Assembly: GCF_016461785.1 (NCBI RefSeq)
Contig: NZ_JAEMUH010000016.1
Coordinates: 55,084 to 119,083 of the forward strand
From: Marinomonas ostreistagni
GTDB lineage: Bacteria; Pseudomonadota; Gammaproteobacteria; Pseudomonadales; Marinomonadaceae
Reading direction: 5' to 3'
Length of the DNA stretch: 64,000 nt
The translations under genes and the position numbers were made by a program. The notes beneath the pieces are model-generated. The model was not told the origin of the DNA, made no database searches, and saw only the letters and a program-made list of their open reading frames with translations. Each line of letters opens with the position of its first letter. Positions within the stretch are counted from its first letter, which is position 1. Positions 56,182-63,988 of the stretch are shown piece by piece.

Positions 56182-57876
56182 ATGTCTGCAGAGTACTTTT
56201 TTAGGATCCCTCGCTTTCAAAAACTCGGCGTTCGCTTAAACATTATCCTATTGGGAACGATCATTTTTTTCTTAGTTTCCAGCGGTTACGGTATTTGGAC
56301 GCTACAGCAACAATCGGCGCAATTTAAAGCAGTAACTCAGACCTATTACGAGCGAGCAATGCTTGCAGCCGAATTGTCTCGTGATGCAGAGCTGATAGCA
56401 ACACAAGCCATGGAGCAAAGCGTCACCCAAAAATTAGGCAATATTGACACCACCATTTTGCAGGCGGACTTCACTCGTATATTTACTGTAGCACGTGAAA
56501 AGCTTACGGCAGAGACCACGGAAGAAGTGGAGACATTGGCTGAAATTGACCGTTTAACGTCCCCTTACTTCGGTCAACTGATTCTGTTTTATCAGTTAAG
56601 TGAGCGACAACAGCGCTTAGAATTGGACATGGATTCATTAAATAGAGCTCGGCAACAAATTATTAAGCCGCTGCTCAACATTGATTTTTCGTCAGCCCCC
56701 AGTCGCTTTAGCAACCTCGCTGTGAGCTACTCTCACAGCAGCCAAGCTTATTTAGAAGCAAGTTCTCCCGGCCTAATCGCTCGCCGTCAATCGCAGTTAA
56801 AACAACTTCAAGAACGATTAATGAGTATTGAAGGCTTAACCGTTAATCAACAAGAAACGCGTAATGCTTTAATTGACAACATCCTCCAAACGGTTTCATT
56901 AAAAAATCAGCTTCATAAAACCAATTTGGAAACCCTGTCTGCTATGCGCACTACTCGCCTTTATGCACAGCGCCTTAGCAGTGTTTGTTACGACTTTTAC
57001 TTGATGGTGAAAAATCGTGCCGAACAAGCATCATTGCAACACAGCCAGCTGATTGAGAGGGTTAATATTCAAATTGCGCTTTTCAGCGCCGCTTTTTTAG
57101 GCCTGATTGGCTTAGCCTATTGGTTTATACATCATTTTATTGTTAGACGTTTAAATCATCTCAGTGCGGTTATGCAAAAACACGCAATGGGATCACCGGA
57201 GCCGATTCCACAAAGTGGCCATGATGAGATCACTGTGATTGGTAAAACCTTTGCACAGTTTGTTCAAGCAAACAATGTCGCCCATGAAGAAACTCAAAAC
57301 GCTAGAAAAATTGCTGAACAAGCCAATCAGCAATTACGAGAGTTAAACACCCATCTTAATCAGCAAAATAACACTGATGAGCTCACACAAATTCCTAATC
57401 GCCGCTATTTCTTTAATTGGTTGCAAGCAAGCTATGAGAACCTAGCGGAGCACAACAGCAGCTTGGGGATTCTAATGATCGATATTGACTGGTTTAAGTC
57501 TTTTAATGACCACTATGGACACCAAGCTGGCGACGAGTGTTTACGCCATGTAGCCCACCTGTTACAGCACGTTTCTAAGGACTATGCTGGAATGCTAGCT
57601 CGGTATGGTGGCGAAGAATTTATTGTGGCAGTCCCTGATGTAACGATAAACGCTCTGGATGAGCTCGGAAGGACACTGCTTTCTGCAATAGACAGCGCAA
57701 ACATCGCGCATGGATATACACCTTTTCATCATGTGACCATTAGTGTTGGCGCAGCCTATCTGGAACAAGCAAACTTGGATATGCCTGTTGAACGTTTGAT
57801 TTCTAGAGCAGACCAAGCGCTCTATGAAGCTAAATCAAAAGGCAGATCGCAGATTGCCCATTATATCCATGACTAG
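56182..57876 (+). CDS. Membrane diguanylate cyclase with helical periplasmic domain
   Basis: A 564-residue protein. Membrane helix 1 (about 19-40), a 250-residue all-helical periplasmic domain (about 41-294, resembling the TorS/four-helix-bundle sensor type), membrane helix 2 (about 295-320), HAMP (320-375), a short coiled coil and a GGDEF domain with LMIDIDWFKSFNDHYGHQAGD and intact RYGGEEF (about 475-480). It should make c-di-GMP. No inhibitory R-x-x-D precedes GGEEF. The gene starts at ATG 56182, six bases after the binding-protein stop, which suggests translational coupling and a physical complex. The stop overlaps that of the convergent EAL gene. Confidence 0.93.
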   Translation: MSAEYFFRIPRFQKLGVRLNIILLGTIIFFLVSSGYGIWTLQQQSAQFKAVTQTYYERAMLAAELSRDAELIATQAMEQSVTQKLGNIDTTILQADFTRIFTVAREKLTAETTEEVETLAEIDRLTSPYFGQLILFYQLSERQQRLELDMDSLNRARQQIIKPLLNIDFSSAPSRFSNLAVSYSHSSQAYLEASSPGLIARRQSQLKQLQERLMSIEGLTVNQQETRNALIDNILQTVSLKNQLHKTNLETLSAMRTTRLYAQRLSSVCYDFYLMVKNRAEQASLQHSQLIERVNIQIALFSAAFLGLIGLAYWFIHHFIVRRLNHLSAVMQKHAMGSPEPIPQSGHDEITVIGKTFAQFVQANNVAHEETQNARKIAEQANQQLRELNTHLNQQNNTDELTQIPNRRYFFNWLQASYENLAEHNSSLGILMIDIDWFKSFNDHYGHQAGDECLRHVAHLLQHVSKDYAGMLARYGGEEFIVAVPDVTINALDELGRTLLSAIDSANIAHGYTPFHHVTISVGAAYLEQANLDMPVERLISRADQALYEAKSKGRSQIAHYIHD

Positions 57877-59468
57877 GCTTTTGGAATGGACAGATAAGCT
57901 TCTAATTGAGGAATAATCATTGGCTTAGCATACAACCAGCCTTGTGCTAATGCATTAGGGCAAGCTCGCTGAATATAGTCGGCTTGCTCTTGAGTCTCAA
58001 CGCCTTCGAAAACCGTTCGCACATTCAGCCTTTGAACCAAACTAAAAATAGCATCCAGCATGGTTTGATTGATTGAACCTGTTCCAATGGACTGAGTAAA
58101 TGACTTATCGACTTTGATTTCTTTTGCATTTAAACGCCCTAACCATGCTAAGTTCGAGTAGCCAGTCCCAAAATCATCTAAAGAAATGCAAATACCTTGT
58201 TCAGTATATCGCGCCACGATATTAGCTAATTCATGGCTATCTCCAGCAGACCGTTCAGTGATCTCAAACACTAATTGATCTGTGCGTATATTATTTTGCT
58301 TTGAGCATTCACAAATAAATGGCATTAACGAAGCATCAAATAAATCCTGAATCGATAAATTAATGCTCAAGCTCATGTCGCGATATTTAGTCAGTAAAGG
58401 TGACATTTCAAATAGGGATGTTTCAATCACAAGTTGAGTGAGTGGACGAATCAAAGAATGCCTTTCTGCCAGCTCAATGAAAGTATCTGGTGAAACCATT
58501 CCAAATTCGTGGCTATGCCAGCGAACTAATGATTCGACACCTATTACTTTCTTTGAATTTAAATCCATCTTGGGTTGATAAACCATACTCAGCTCGCGAC
58601 GGACGATCGCTTTACGCAAATGGTAGATCATTGAGTGTCGCTTCATTCGTCTTATATAGAATGGACAAAATAACATTACACCAAAGCAAACACCTACCCC
58701 AGTAATCATAAGTACAGCGGACAATGGTAGTTCGTAAGCGCCCACCACTTTATTCACGCCCACTGCACAAAGGGTTGGCCCAATGCATGTCCGATAATGT
58801 AGATATCTATTTGGGAAAGGCAGCCACATGGCAAACGATGGCAAGGGGACTAACATGTCTGAATCAATCTCAAATGCACCAAAGCTTCTGTAAATGAAAT
58901 TATTCTCTGGGCGAAGCACTTTAACTGCCATATCACTTGGTGGCTGTCTTAGTCCATCAAATGCAAAAGGTGAAGTAAATACAATGACGTTACCATCTTG
59001 ATCCATTCCTGTTTGATAAGGCAGTCCTAAAACACTGTCTGTATTTAACCAATGTTTTGACTGATCTGGAAAAGATGACGTTGGCTCAGGCAGAGTAGGC
59101 TTATCTTCTAAAACGCCCCATTCTGCTGTACATGAAACCCTACCGTCGATAACACGCCCAATATCCTTTATAAATTTATGCTCCCAAAGCGACGTTCTTA
59201 GCTTGGCAAGGTCTTCTATAGAACAAGGCTCTGCACTAGATTGCTTCGCTTCCTGAATGCTACCGAAAATATCTTTAGCAACCTTTGCAGAATAGTTCAG
59301 CGCATAGTTTGAGTAACTTTCTAATTCTTTTTGCTGAAACTTCATCGCAAAGTAGTGACCAACGCACAGGGCAGCAAGCCCTCCACATATAGCGGCTAAA
59401 AGTAACAATCCAGTGATTTGTTTGCTCATAAATAAGCTTCTGATATGTGGATGCATCCGTATCGGCAT
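57873..59468 (-). CDS. CSS-motif EAL phosphodiesterase (copy 1)
   Basis: A 531-residue inner-membrane protein with an N-terminal helix, a periplasmic CSS-motif sensor (Cys pair C82 in EPCSIED and C113 in RVSCTAEWG), a second helix near 255-275, and a cytoplasmic EAL domain: VESLVRWHS (ESL variant of EAL), EITERSAGD, DDFGTGYSNLAWL, KVDKSF and EGVETQEQAD. The key acidic and lysine residues are kept. The periplasmic Cys pair is redox-sensitive in enteric relatives controlled by DsbA/DsbB. An alternative start is the ATG at 59429. A close paralogue lies upstream on the same strand. Confidence 0.92.
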   Translation of the reverse strand: MPIRMHPHIRSLFMSKQITGLLLLAAICGGLAALCVGHYFAMKFQQKELESYSNYALNYSAKVAKDIFGSIQEAKQSSAEPCSIEDLAKLRTSLWEHKFIKDIGRVIDGRVSCTAEWGVLEDKPTLPEPTSSFPDQSKHWLNTDSVLGLPYQTGMDQDGNVIVFTSPFAFDGLRQPPSDMAVKVLRPENNFIYRSFGAFEIDSDMLVPLPSFAMWLPFPNRYLHYRTCIGPTLCAVGVNKVVGAYELPLSAVLMITGVGVCFGVMLFCPFYIRRMKRHSMIYHLRKAIVRRELSMVYQPKMDLNSKKVIGVESLVRWHSHEFGMVSPDTFIELAERHSLIRPLTQLVIETSLFEMSPLLTKYRDMSLSINLSIQDLFDASLMPFICECSKQNNIRTDQLVFEITERSAGDSHELANIVARYTEQGICISLDDFGTGYSNLAWLGRLNAKEIKVDKSFTQSIGTGSINQTMLDAIFSLVQRLNVRTVFEGVETQEQADYIQRACPNALAQGWLYAKPMIIPQLEAYLSIPKA

Positions 59469-59603
59469 ATCGATTAACTCTCAGAAATTCCAAAGGTAAG
59501 TGAATGGCGGAATTAAACCTTACCTTTCATGAGGAAACAACATTAAGTGTTAAATTTTCCCACTTTTTTTATTTTTTTCTAAATATGCCAGCGTATTAAC
59601 AAC

Positions 59604-61190
59604 TTAAAATACATCGTCATCATTGCCGTCTAAGTACTTTTTAAGCTGTGGAGCAATCATTGGCTTTGCATAGAGCCAGCCTTGCACCAATGCTTGGGGA
59701 CATGCACGATATATGTAATCCGCCTGCTCTTGTGTTTCTACACCTTCAAATACACACGCAACATCTAATCCATGAAGTAGGCTAAAAATGGCATCTAGCA
59801 TTGTCTGGTTTATGGAGCCTGTACCAATGGATTGAGTGAACGACTTATCCACCTTAATTTCAGAAGCATTTAAACGACCTAGCCAAGCAAGATTGGAATA
59901 GCCCGTTCCAAAATCGTCTAGAGAGATACTCACTCCCGCATCAATATACTTCTGTACCACTTCCGCTAAGCTTGCATCATCTCCTGCTGAGCGCTCTGTT
60001 ACTTCAAATACGAGTTGTGATAGAGATACATCAAACCTATCGGCTGTCTGGATAATAAATGTGAGTAAGTCAGGGTCCATTAAATCTTGAATAGATACAT
60101 TTATATTTAGCCGAAATTCTGGACGTAAACGCATAACGTCATGAGTTTTTTCTAAACTTTTCTCAATAACAAAATGTGTTATTTTACGAATAAGGCCTTT
60201 TTTCTCAGCGACGCTAATGAAAACTTCAGGTGACACAAAACCAAAATAGGCGCTATTCCAGCGTAGCAGTGCCTCGGCACCAACAGGGTTTCCGCTTGCC
60301 AGACATATTTTGGGTTGAAACACGACACTTAGCTCATTCTTGGCAATGGCTCGTTTTAAATGGAAGGCGATTGAATGACGTTTCCGATGGGTTTTGTAAG
60401 CTAAAGAACTTACTCCAAGACCACCAAAACCACCCAGTGATGAGATTAATGCAATGCTAAGCCACGAAGCCCCAAAAACACCTGAAGAGCGATCTTCTGA
60501 CAATACACATAATCCTACATTCGAGCAATCATAGTAATGAAGCGCTGATCTAGTACCGGACTTCAACCACTTATCAATAGAGCCTTTTTCTTCCAGACTA
60601 TCTAATAGTGAGTCAGTTCTATTACCGAACAAACGAAATACAAAATCTTTATTCTTGTCGACGATAACAGTAGAAATTTTCTGATTAGGCTCTCTCATTG
60701 CATCAAATGCAAACGGTGATGTCATGGTTAAAACCGAGCCATCAAGCGCTAAGTCTGTCTGGAAGTGTGTGCCAATAACATTTATAGAGTTTCTCCAAAA
60801 CTCTATACCATTACTTAATAGCGTATCTGAAGGTGGCAATTTTATAGGAACTGGTAATAAACCACGCTCAGCCGTGCAATGGATCATACCGTTGTAAACT
60901 CTACCAATATCCTTTAAGTATTTGTGGTTCCAGAGAATAGAACGTAGCCATTCGATATCACCACTAGAACAAACATCATAAGGAGACTGTTTTGCTGTAA
61001 TAATGCTGTGTTTCAAATCATCCGTTACATCACTTGCATAGTTTAATGCATAACTTGAGTAGCTTTTTAATTCCAAATACTGACTTTTCTCTATGGTGGC
61101 ATTCGCTCCCCATAAGGCCAATACAGCAAATATGAAAGCAAACGCGATTGATTGCATCAAGAAACGCCAATGCTCTGTCAGTAATTGCAT
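59604..61190 (-). CDS. CSS-motif EAL phosphodiesterase (copy 2)
   Basis: A 528-residue paralogue of the previous gene. CSS sensor with C74 (DVCSSGD) and C105 (MIHCTAERG), second membrane helix near 240-265, and EAL domain with GAEALLRW, EVTERSAGD, DDFGTGYSNLAWL, KVDKSF and EGVETQEQAD. The EAL halves of the two copies share long identical runs (for example KVDKSFTQSIGTGSINQTML), while the sensors differ, as expected for a tandem duplication with divergent inputs. It is separated from copy 1 by 135 AT-rich bases. Confidence 0.93.
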   Translation of the reverse strand: MQLLTEHWRFLMQSIAFAFIFAVLALWGANATIEKSQYLELKSYSSYALNYASDVTDDLKHSIITAKQSPYDVCSSGDIEWLRSILWNHKYLKDIGRVYNGMIHCTAERGLLPVPIKLPPSDTLLSNGIEFWRNSINVIGTHFQTDLALDGSVLTMTSPFAFDAMREPNQKISTVIVDKNKDFVFRLFGNRTDSLLDSLEEKGSIDKWLKSGTRSALHYYDCSNVGLCVLSEDRSSGVFGASWLSIALISSLGGFGGLGVSSLAYKTHRKRHSIAFHLKRAIAKNELSVVFQPKICLASGNPVGAEALLRWNSAYFGFVSPEVFISVAEKKGLIRKITHFVIEKSLEKTHDVMRLRPEFRLNINVSIQDLMDPDLLTFIIQTADRFDVSLSQLVFEVTERSAGDDASLAEVVQKYIDAGVSISLDDFGTGYSNLAWLGRLNASEIKVDKSFTQSIGTGSINQTMLDAIFSLLHGLDVACVFEGVETQEQADYIYRACPQALVQGWLYAKPMIAPQLKKYLDGNDDDVF

Positions 61191-61341
61191 AGAAGCTCCT
61201 GCCTCATTTAACTATTTACACATTCATTAAATTAATAAGAGCTGATTATATTTAATTCCCATACAGTTTATAGGGTGATATATTCAGAAAATGTGTAAAG
61301 ATAGAGAGTTCAATGCAGTAAACAGCATTTATCGTATTTTT

Positions 61342-61929
61342 CTACTGTTTTATGATCCAATCCTTAATTTGCTCTCGCTGAACTTCATTCGCTTGTAAAT
61401 ACAACAGCTGTATAGATTTCAGTAGATCATTGTTAGTCGACTCTTCTGTTAACTGCGCAACAAATTCACTTCCTTGGCTTTGATTATATTGATCAAGTAG
61501 TGGTTGAATTGCTTCATTCGGTACCGCTCTCTCGGAGAGAGGATGATACTTAAATGTTTTGATTACCCCTTTATTGAATTGTACCCGCCAAACTTTTCGA
61601 TTTTTAAAATATAACTCTGCTTGGCTTTTTGTAAATAAATCCGGGGCAAGTATCGTTACCTCATCATTAGCTAACGTCGTAAACTCCATTAGGTAAGGCA
61701 ATGTTTTGTACTCTAGTTCTGCACCACCATCCCTTACTCTATTTTTGTAGCGAAAAACTACTTGATGAGCTCCTGACCTTAAATCTCGTGGTGCTGTATT
61801 TAAAGATCTTAAAACAGTGCCATCAACTGCCAGCAGCTCAATCTCTTTAACTATGTACAATGATCCCGCATGGCTTAAAGGAATAATAGAGATTAGCAGG
61901 CCGCCTATGATCCATTTCAATCTACTCAT
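61342..61929 (-). CDS. DUF2057 (YccT-like) secreted protein
   Basis: A 195-residue protein with signal peptide (MSRLKWIIGGLLISIIPLSHAG) and the DUF2057 pattern: IELLAVDGTVLRS, LRSGAHQVVFRYKNRV, PYLMEFTTLANDEVTILAP and SQAELYFKNRKVWRVQ. Vibrio and enteric members are periplasmic or curli-associated; function is not defined. It is divergent from the queuosine-precursor transporter gene. Confidence 0.88.
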   Translation of the reverse strand: MSRLKWIIGGLLISIIPLSHAGSLYIVKEIELLAVDGTVLRSLNTAPRDLRSGAHQVVFRYKNRVRDGGAELEYKTLPYLMEFTTLANDEVTILAPDLFTKSQAELYFKNRKVWRVQFNKGVIKTFKYHPLSERAVPNEAIQPLLDQYNQSQGSEFVAQLTEESTNNDLLKSIQLLYLQANEVQREQIKDWIIKQ

Positions 61930-61961
61930 TTGTGTGCCCCTTCAAAATCTTCAGACGAGCG

Positions 61962-61989
61962 TAGACTCTTAAATTGGTTAATGTATAAT
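61962..61989 (+). promoter_or_regulatory. Promoter of the preQ1-riboswitch/transporter unit
   Basis: A consensus -10 TATAAT (61984-61989) and a fair -35 TAGACT (61962-61967) with 16-base spacing. Transcription would begin near 61996 and give a leader of about 80 bases carrying the riboswitch. Confidence 0.65.
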
Positions 61990-62033
61990 CAGCGCCCTTG
62001 TTTGACCACACGGTTGAACATCTAACTAAAGCA

Positions 62034-62067
62034 TTTGGGTTCCCTCACCCCAAACCAACTAAAAAGG
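62034..62067 (+). promoter_or_regulatory. preQ1-I riboswitch
   Basis: A 34-base element with the class I preQ1 layout. P1 pairs TTTGGG (62034-62039) with CCCAAA (62049-62054). The loop carries T62040 and the ligand-binding C62048 (the GGGT...ACCCC pattern). An A-rich tail AACTAAAA follows, and the loop CCT (62043-62045) can form the pseudoknot helix with AGG (62065-62067). It lines up base for base in architecture with the 34-base Thermoanaerobacter tengcongensis aptamer. The tail ends in AAGG, the ribosome site of the following gene, so ligand binding should block translation. Confidence 0.87.
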
Positions 62068-62074
62068 TAACGCT

Positions 62075-62740
62075 ATGAATTCGTTCACTCCTGCGCAACA
62101 AGGTAAGGCCTTGCGCTATTTAATCGCCTTCCATCTTCTGATCATCGCATCAAGTAACTATCTGGTTCAAATCCCATTCACACTATTTGGTCTTCATACC
62201 ACTTGGGGTGCATTCACTTTCCCATTTATTTTCTTAGCGACAGATTTAACCGTACGAATCTTTGGTGCTACTTTAGCCCGTAAGATTATCTTCGTGGTGA
62301 TGATTCCATCTCTATTGGCCTCATATGTCCTATCAGTCTTGTTCTACGAGGGTGCTTTTCAGGGTTTTGGCGCGCTAGCAGAGTTCAACCTATTTGTTGC
62401 TCGTATTGCCATTGCTAGCTTGATGGCTTATGCATTAGGTCAGATTCTAGACGTACATGTCTTTAATCGCCTTCGTAAGCTACGTAACTGGTGGGTAGCT
62501 CCTGCGGCATCCACGATTTTAGGTAATGGATTGGATACCTTAGCGTTCTTTGGAATCGCTTTTTACCATAGTCCAGATCCATTCATGGCATCACATTGGC
62601 AGGAAATCGCTTGGGCAGATTATGGCTTTAAGCTAATTATCAGCTTAGGCTTGTTTGTTCCAATGTACGGAGTTTTGCTAGCTTTCTTAGCGAAAAAAAT
62701 TACATCAACGAAAACCGATTTTAAACTCGCTAACGTATAA
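62075..62740 (+). CDS. yhhQ: Queuosine precursor transporter (YhhQ/VUT family)
   Basis: A 221-residue inner-membrane protein with about six helices. Family patterns: ASNYLVQIPFTLFGLHTTWGAFTFPFIFLATDLTVRIFG, ARKIIFVVMIPSLLASYV and WVAPAASTILGNGLDTLAFFGIAFY. YhhQ imports the queuosine precursors preQ0 and preQ1. The preQ1-I riboswitch on its leader agrees with this, giving feedback control by the transported base. A terminator follows closely. Confidence 0.95.
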   Translation: MNSFTPAQQGKALRYLIAFHLLIIASSNYLVQIPFTLFGLHTTWGAFTFPFIFLATDLTVRIFGATLARKIIFVVMIPSLLASYVLSVLFYEGAFQGFGALAEFNLFVARIAIASLMAYALGQILDVHVFNRLRKLRNWWVAPAASTILGNGLDTLAFFGIAFYHSPDPFMASHWQEIAWADYGFKLIISLGLFVPMYGVLLAFLAKKITSTKTDFKLANV

Positions 62741-62749
62741 CAAATACGC

Positions 62750-62779
62750 AAAAGCCGCTGAAACCACCGCGGCTTTTTT
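62750..62779 (+). terminator. Terminator after yhhQ
   Basis: Nine-bp stem AAAAGCCGC / GCGGCTTTT with a 10-base loop and six T. Confidence 0.92.
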
Positions 62780-62809
62780 GTATCTGTACCTTATGTTTGA
62801 GAGTAAGTC

Positions 62810-63094
62810 ATGATCGATACTGTACCTTTAGACCGTGCCACCATCTCTAGAATTATAGAAATGGCTTGGGAAGACCGAACACCATTTGAAGCAATTGAAG
62901 ATTTGTATGGCTTAAATGAGGCACGTGTCATTAAGCTAATGCGCTCAGAGTTAAAACCAACTAGCTTCAGAAACTGGCGAGCAAGAGTATCAGGACGCCC
63001 TACAAAGCATAAAGCTCTTCGCTCTGAAGATGTTGAGCGTGGATATGCGCCCGCACAATATAAACCGAATCATGGTTTAAAACGGCGTTCGTGA
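62810..63094 (+). CDS. TIGR03643/DUF2805 family protein
   Basis: A 94-residue basic protein of the TIGR03643 family: SRIIEMAWEDRTPFEAIEDLYGLNEARVIKLMRSELKPTSFRNWRARVSGRPTKHKAL. The first 60 residues look like a helix-turn-helix core, so DNA or RNA binding is possible; no function is established. It lies 30 bases after the yhhQ terminator. Confidence 0.87.
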   Translation: MIDTVPLDRATISRIIEMAWEDRTPFEAIEDLYGLNEARVIKLMRSELKPTSFRNWRARVSGRPTKHKALRSEDVERGYAPAQYKPNHGLKRRS

Positions 63095-63330
63095 AAGATT
63101 CGAATACATAACCACTCGTCTTAAACTAAGAAACTATCTTCTCCAGTCCAAATTTATACCAATAACTCATATAGTAAAGAGCTTGTATGGACGTGCGGAT
63201 TATAGAACTATTAAGCAAATAATATCGTGATACTGTGTAACCCTAAGAAATTAGCTTGCTGAAAAATAATTACTGATTCAAAGTGTCACTTATCGATGAC
63301 AGCAACTAGATATGAAGAGGATTTTACGAT

Positions 63331-63489
63331 ATGGATTTAATAAGAATTTTAATTGCTATCTTACTACCACCACTCGGCGTGTTCCTACAAGTAGGTATCG
63401 GTGGTGCTTTCTGGCTGAATATCCTACTGACCCTATTCGGCTACATTCCAGGCATCGTTCATGCAGTCTGGGTTATCGCCCGCCGCTGA
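63331..63489 (+). CDS. YqaE/Pmp3-family small membrane protein
   Basis: A 52-residue protein, MDLIRILIAILLPPLGVFLQ at the start, then VGIGGAFWLNILLTLFGYIPGIVHAVWVI and a two-Arg tail. It has two membrane helices and the PPLGVFLQ motif of the UPF0057/Pmp3 family (stress-linked proteolipids). GAAGAGG lies about ten bases upstream. A longer open frame in another register overlaps it but is a shadow. A strong terminator follows at 63522. Confidence 0.93.
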   Translation: MDLIRILIAILLPPLGVFLQVGIGGAFWLNILLTLFGYIPGIVHAVWVIARR

Positions 63490-63521
63490 TTGTGCCTTTG
63501 ACATCATTTAGGTTTCCTTTT

Positions 63522-63548
63522 GCCCAGCTCGCCACGCTGGGCTTTTTT
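63522..63548 (+). terminator. Terminator after the YqaE gene
   Basis: Seven-bp stem GCCCAGC / GCTGGGC, 7-base loop, then six T. Confidence 0.93.
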
Positions 63549-63824
63549 ATGTTAATAAGTGTATTAGTTATCAACATAGAAAAATGTTCTACCAGCTACG
63601 CAGCAATGGCCTCTTTATGTGGATAAGCGATTAAACCTAAAACCTCTCCTATGACATAGAGCTATCCATGGAATCAAGAGCTTTGGTAGCGAGCAATCGC
63701 CATCGGGAGATCGCTCGTAAGACCCCCTTTGCACATGGCTGTGCCCTTTTCGCCAGACGTAAAAAAGCCCTGACCTATGATACAGGCACTTATTGAGTGC
63801 TATGAAGTGACGACCACAATGATC
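63549..63824. other. Gene-free end region, left part
   Basis: No gene recognised. Small inverted repeats are present: GCACA-TGGC-TGTGC (63731-63744), GCACT-TATTG-AGTGC (63786-63800) and an imperfect GAGC...GCTC pair near 63690-63717. Their purpose is unknown. It leads into the hairpin run at 63825. Confidence 0.5.
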
Positions 63825-63886
63825 TGAAGCTGCGCTTCATCCCCTACGGGCATCCTGCGGATGTCTGCCTCTGGCTCCTACGGAGC
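63825..63886. repeat. Run of four tiny hairpins with TGC/TAC loops
   Basis: Four consecutive inverted repeats: GAAGC-TGC-GCTTC (63826-63838), CCC-TAC-GGG (63842-63850), CATCC-TGC-GGATG (63851-63863) and GCTCC-TAC-GGAGC (63874-63886). Loops alternate TGC and TAC. Each is seen directly. Such a series can form on either strand; role unknown. Confidence 0.65.
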
Positions 63887-63959
63887 GTGTCATCACATGG
63901 ATCCATTGTAGTGGACAGATAGGTGACGTGATTCCACTTTTAAATTCAGAAAAGCAAAA

Positions 63960-63988
63960 AACCCCGCCCTGCTTCGCAGGACGGGGTT
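63960..63988. terminator. Strong hairpin terminator near the right edge
   Basis: A 12-bp GC-rich stem (one C-A mismatch) with a 3-base loop, arms AACCCCG..CCTGC and GCAGG..CGGGGTT. On the minus strand it is followed by a run of six T, so it would end a transcript coming from the right of the window, possibly an RNA operon; on the plus strand the T-run is weaker. Confidence 0.8.

Noticed and set aside
63312..63626. Open frame of 104 codons overlapping the YqaE gene
   Set aside because: Wrong register; the 52-residue YqaE/Pmp3 frame inside it is the real gene, and the long frame runs through its terminator.
63825..63988. CRISPR array or insertion-sequence end
   Set aside because: The hairpins have different sequences and no equal spacers, and no transposase or matching terminal repeat is present.
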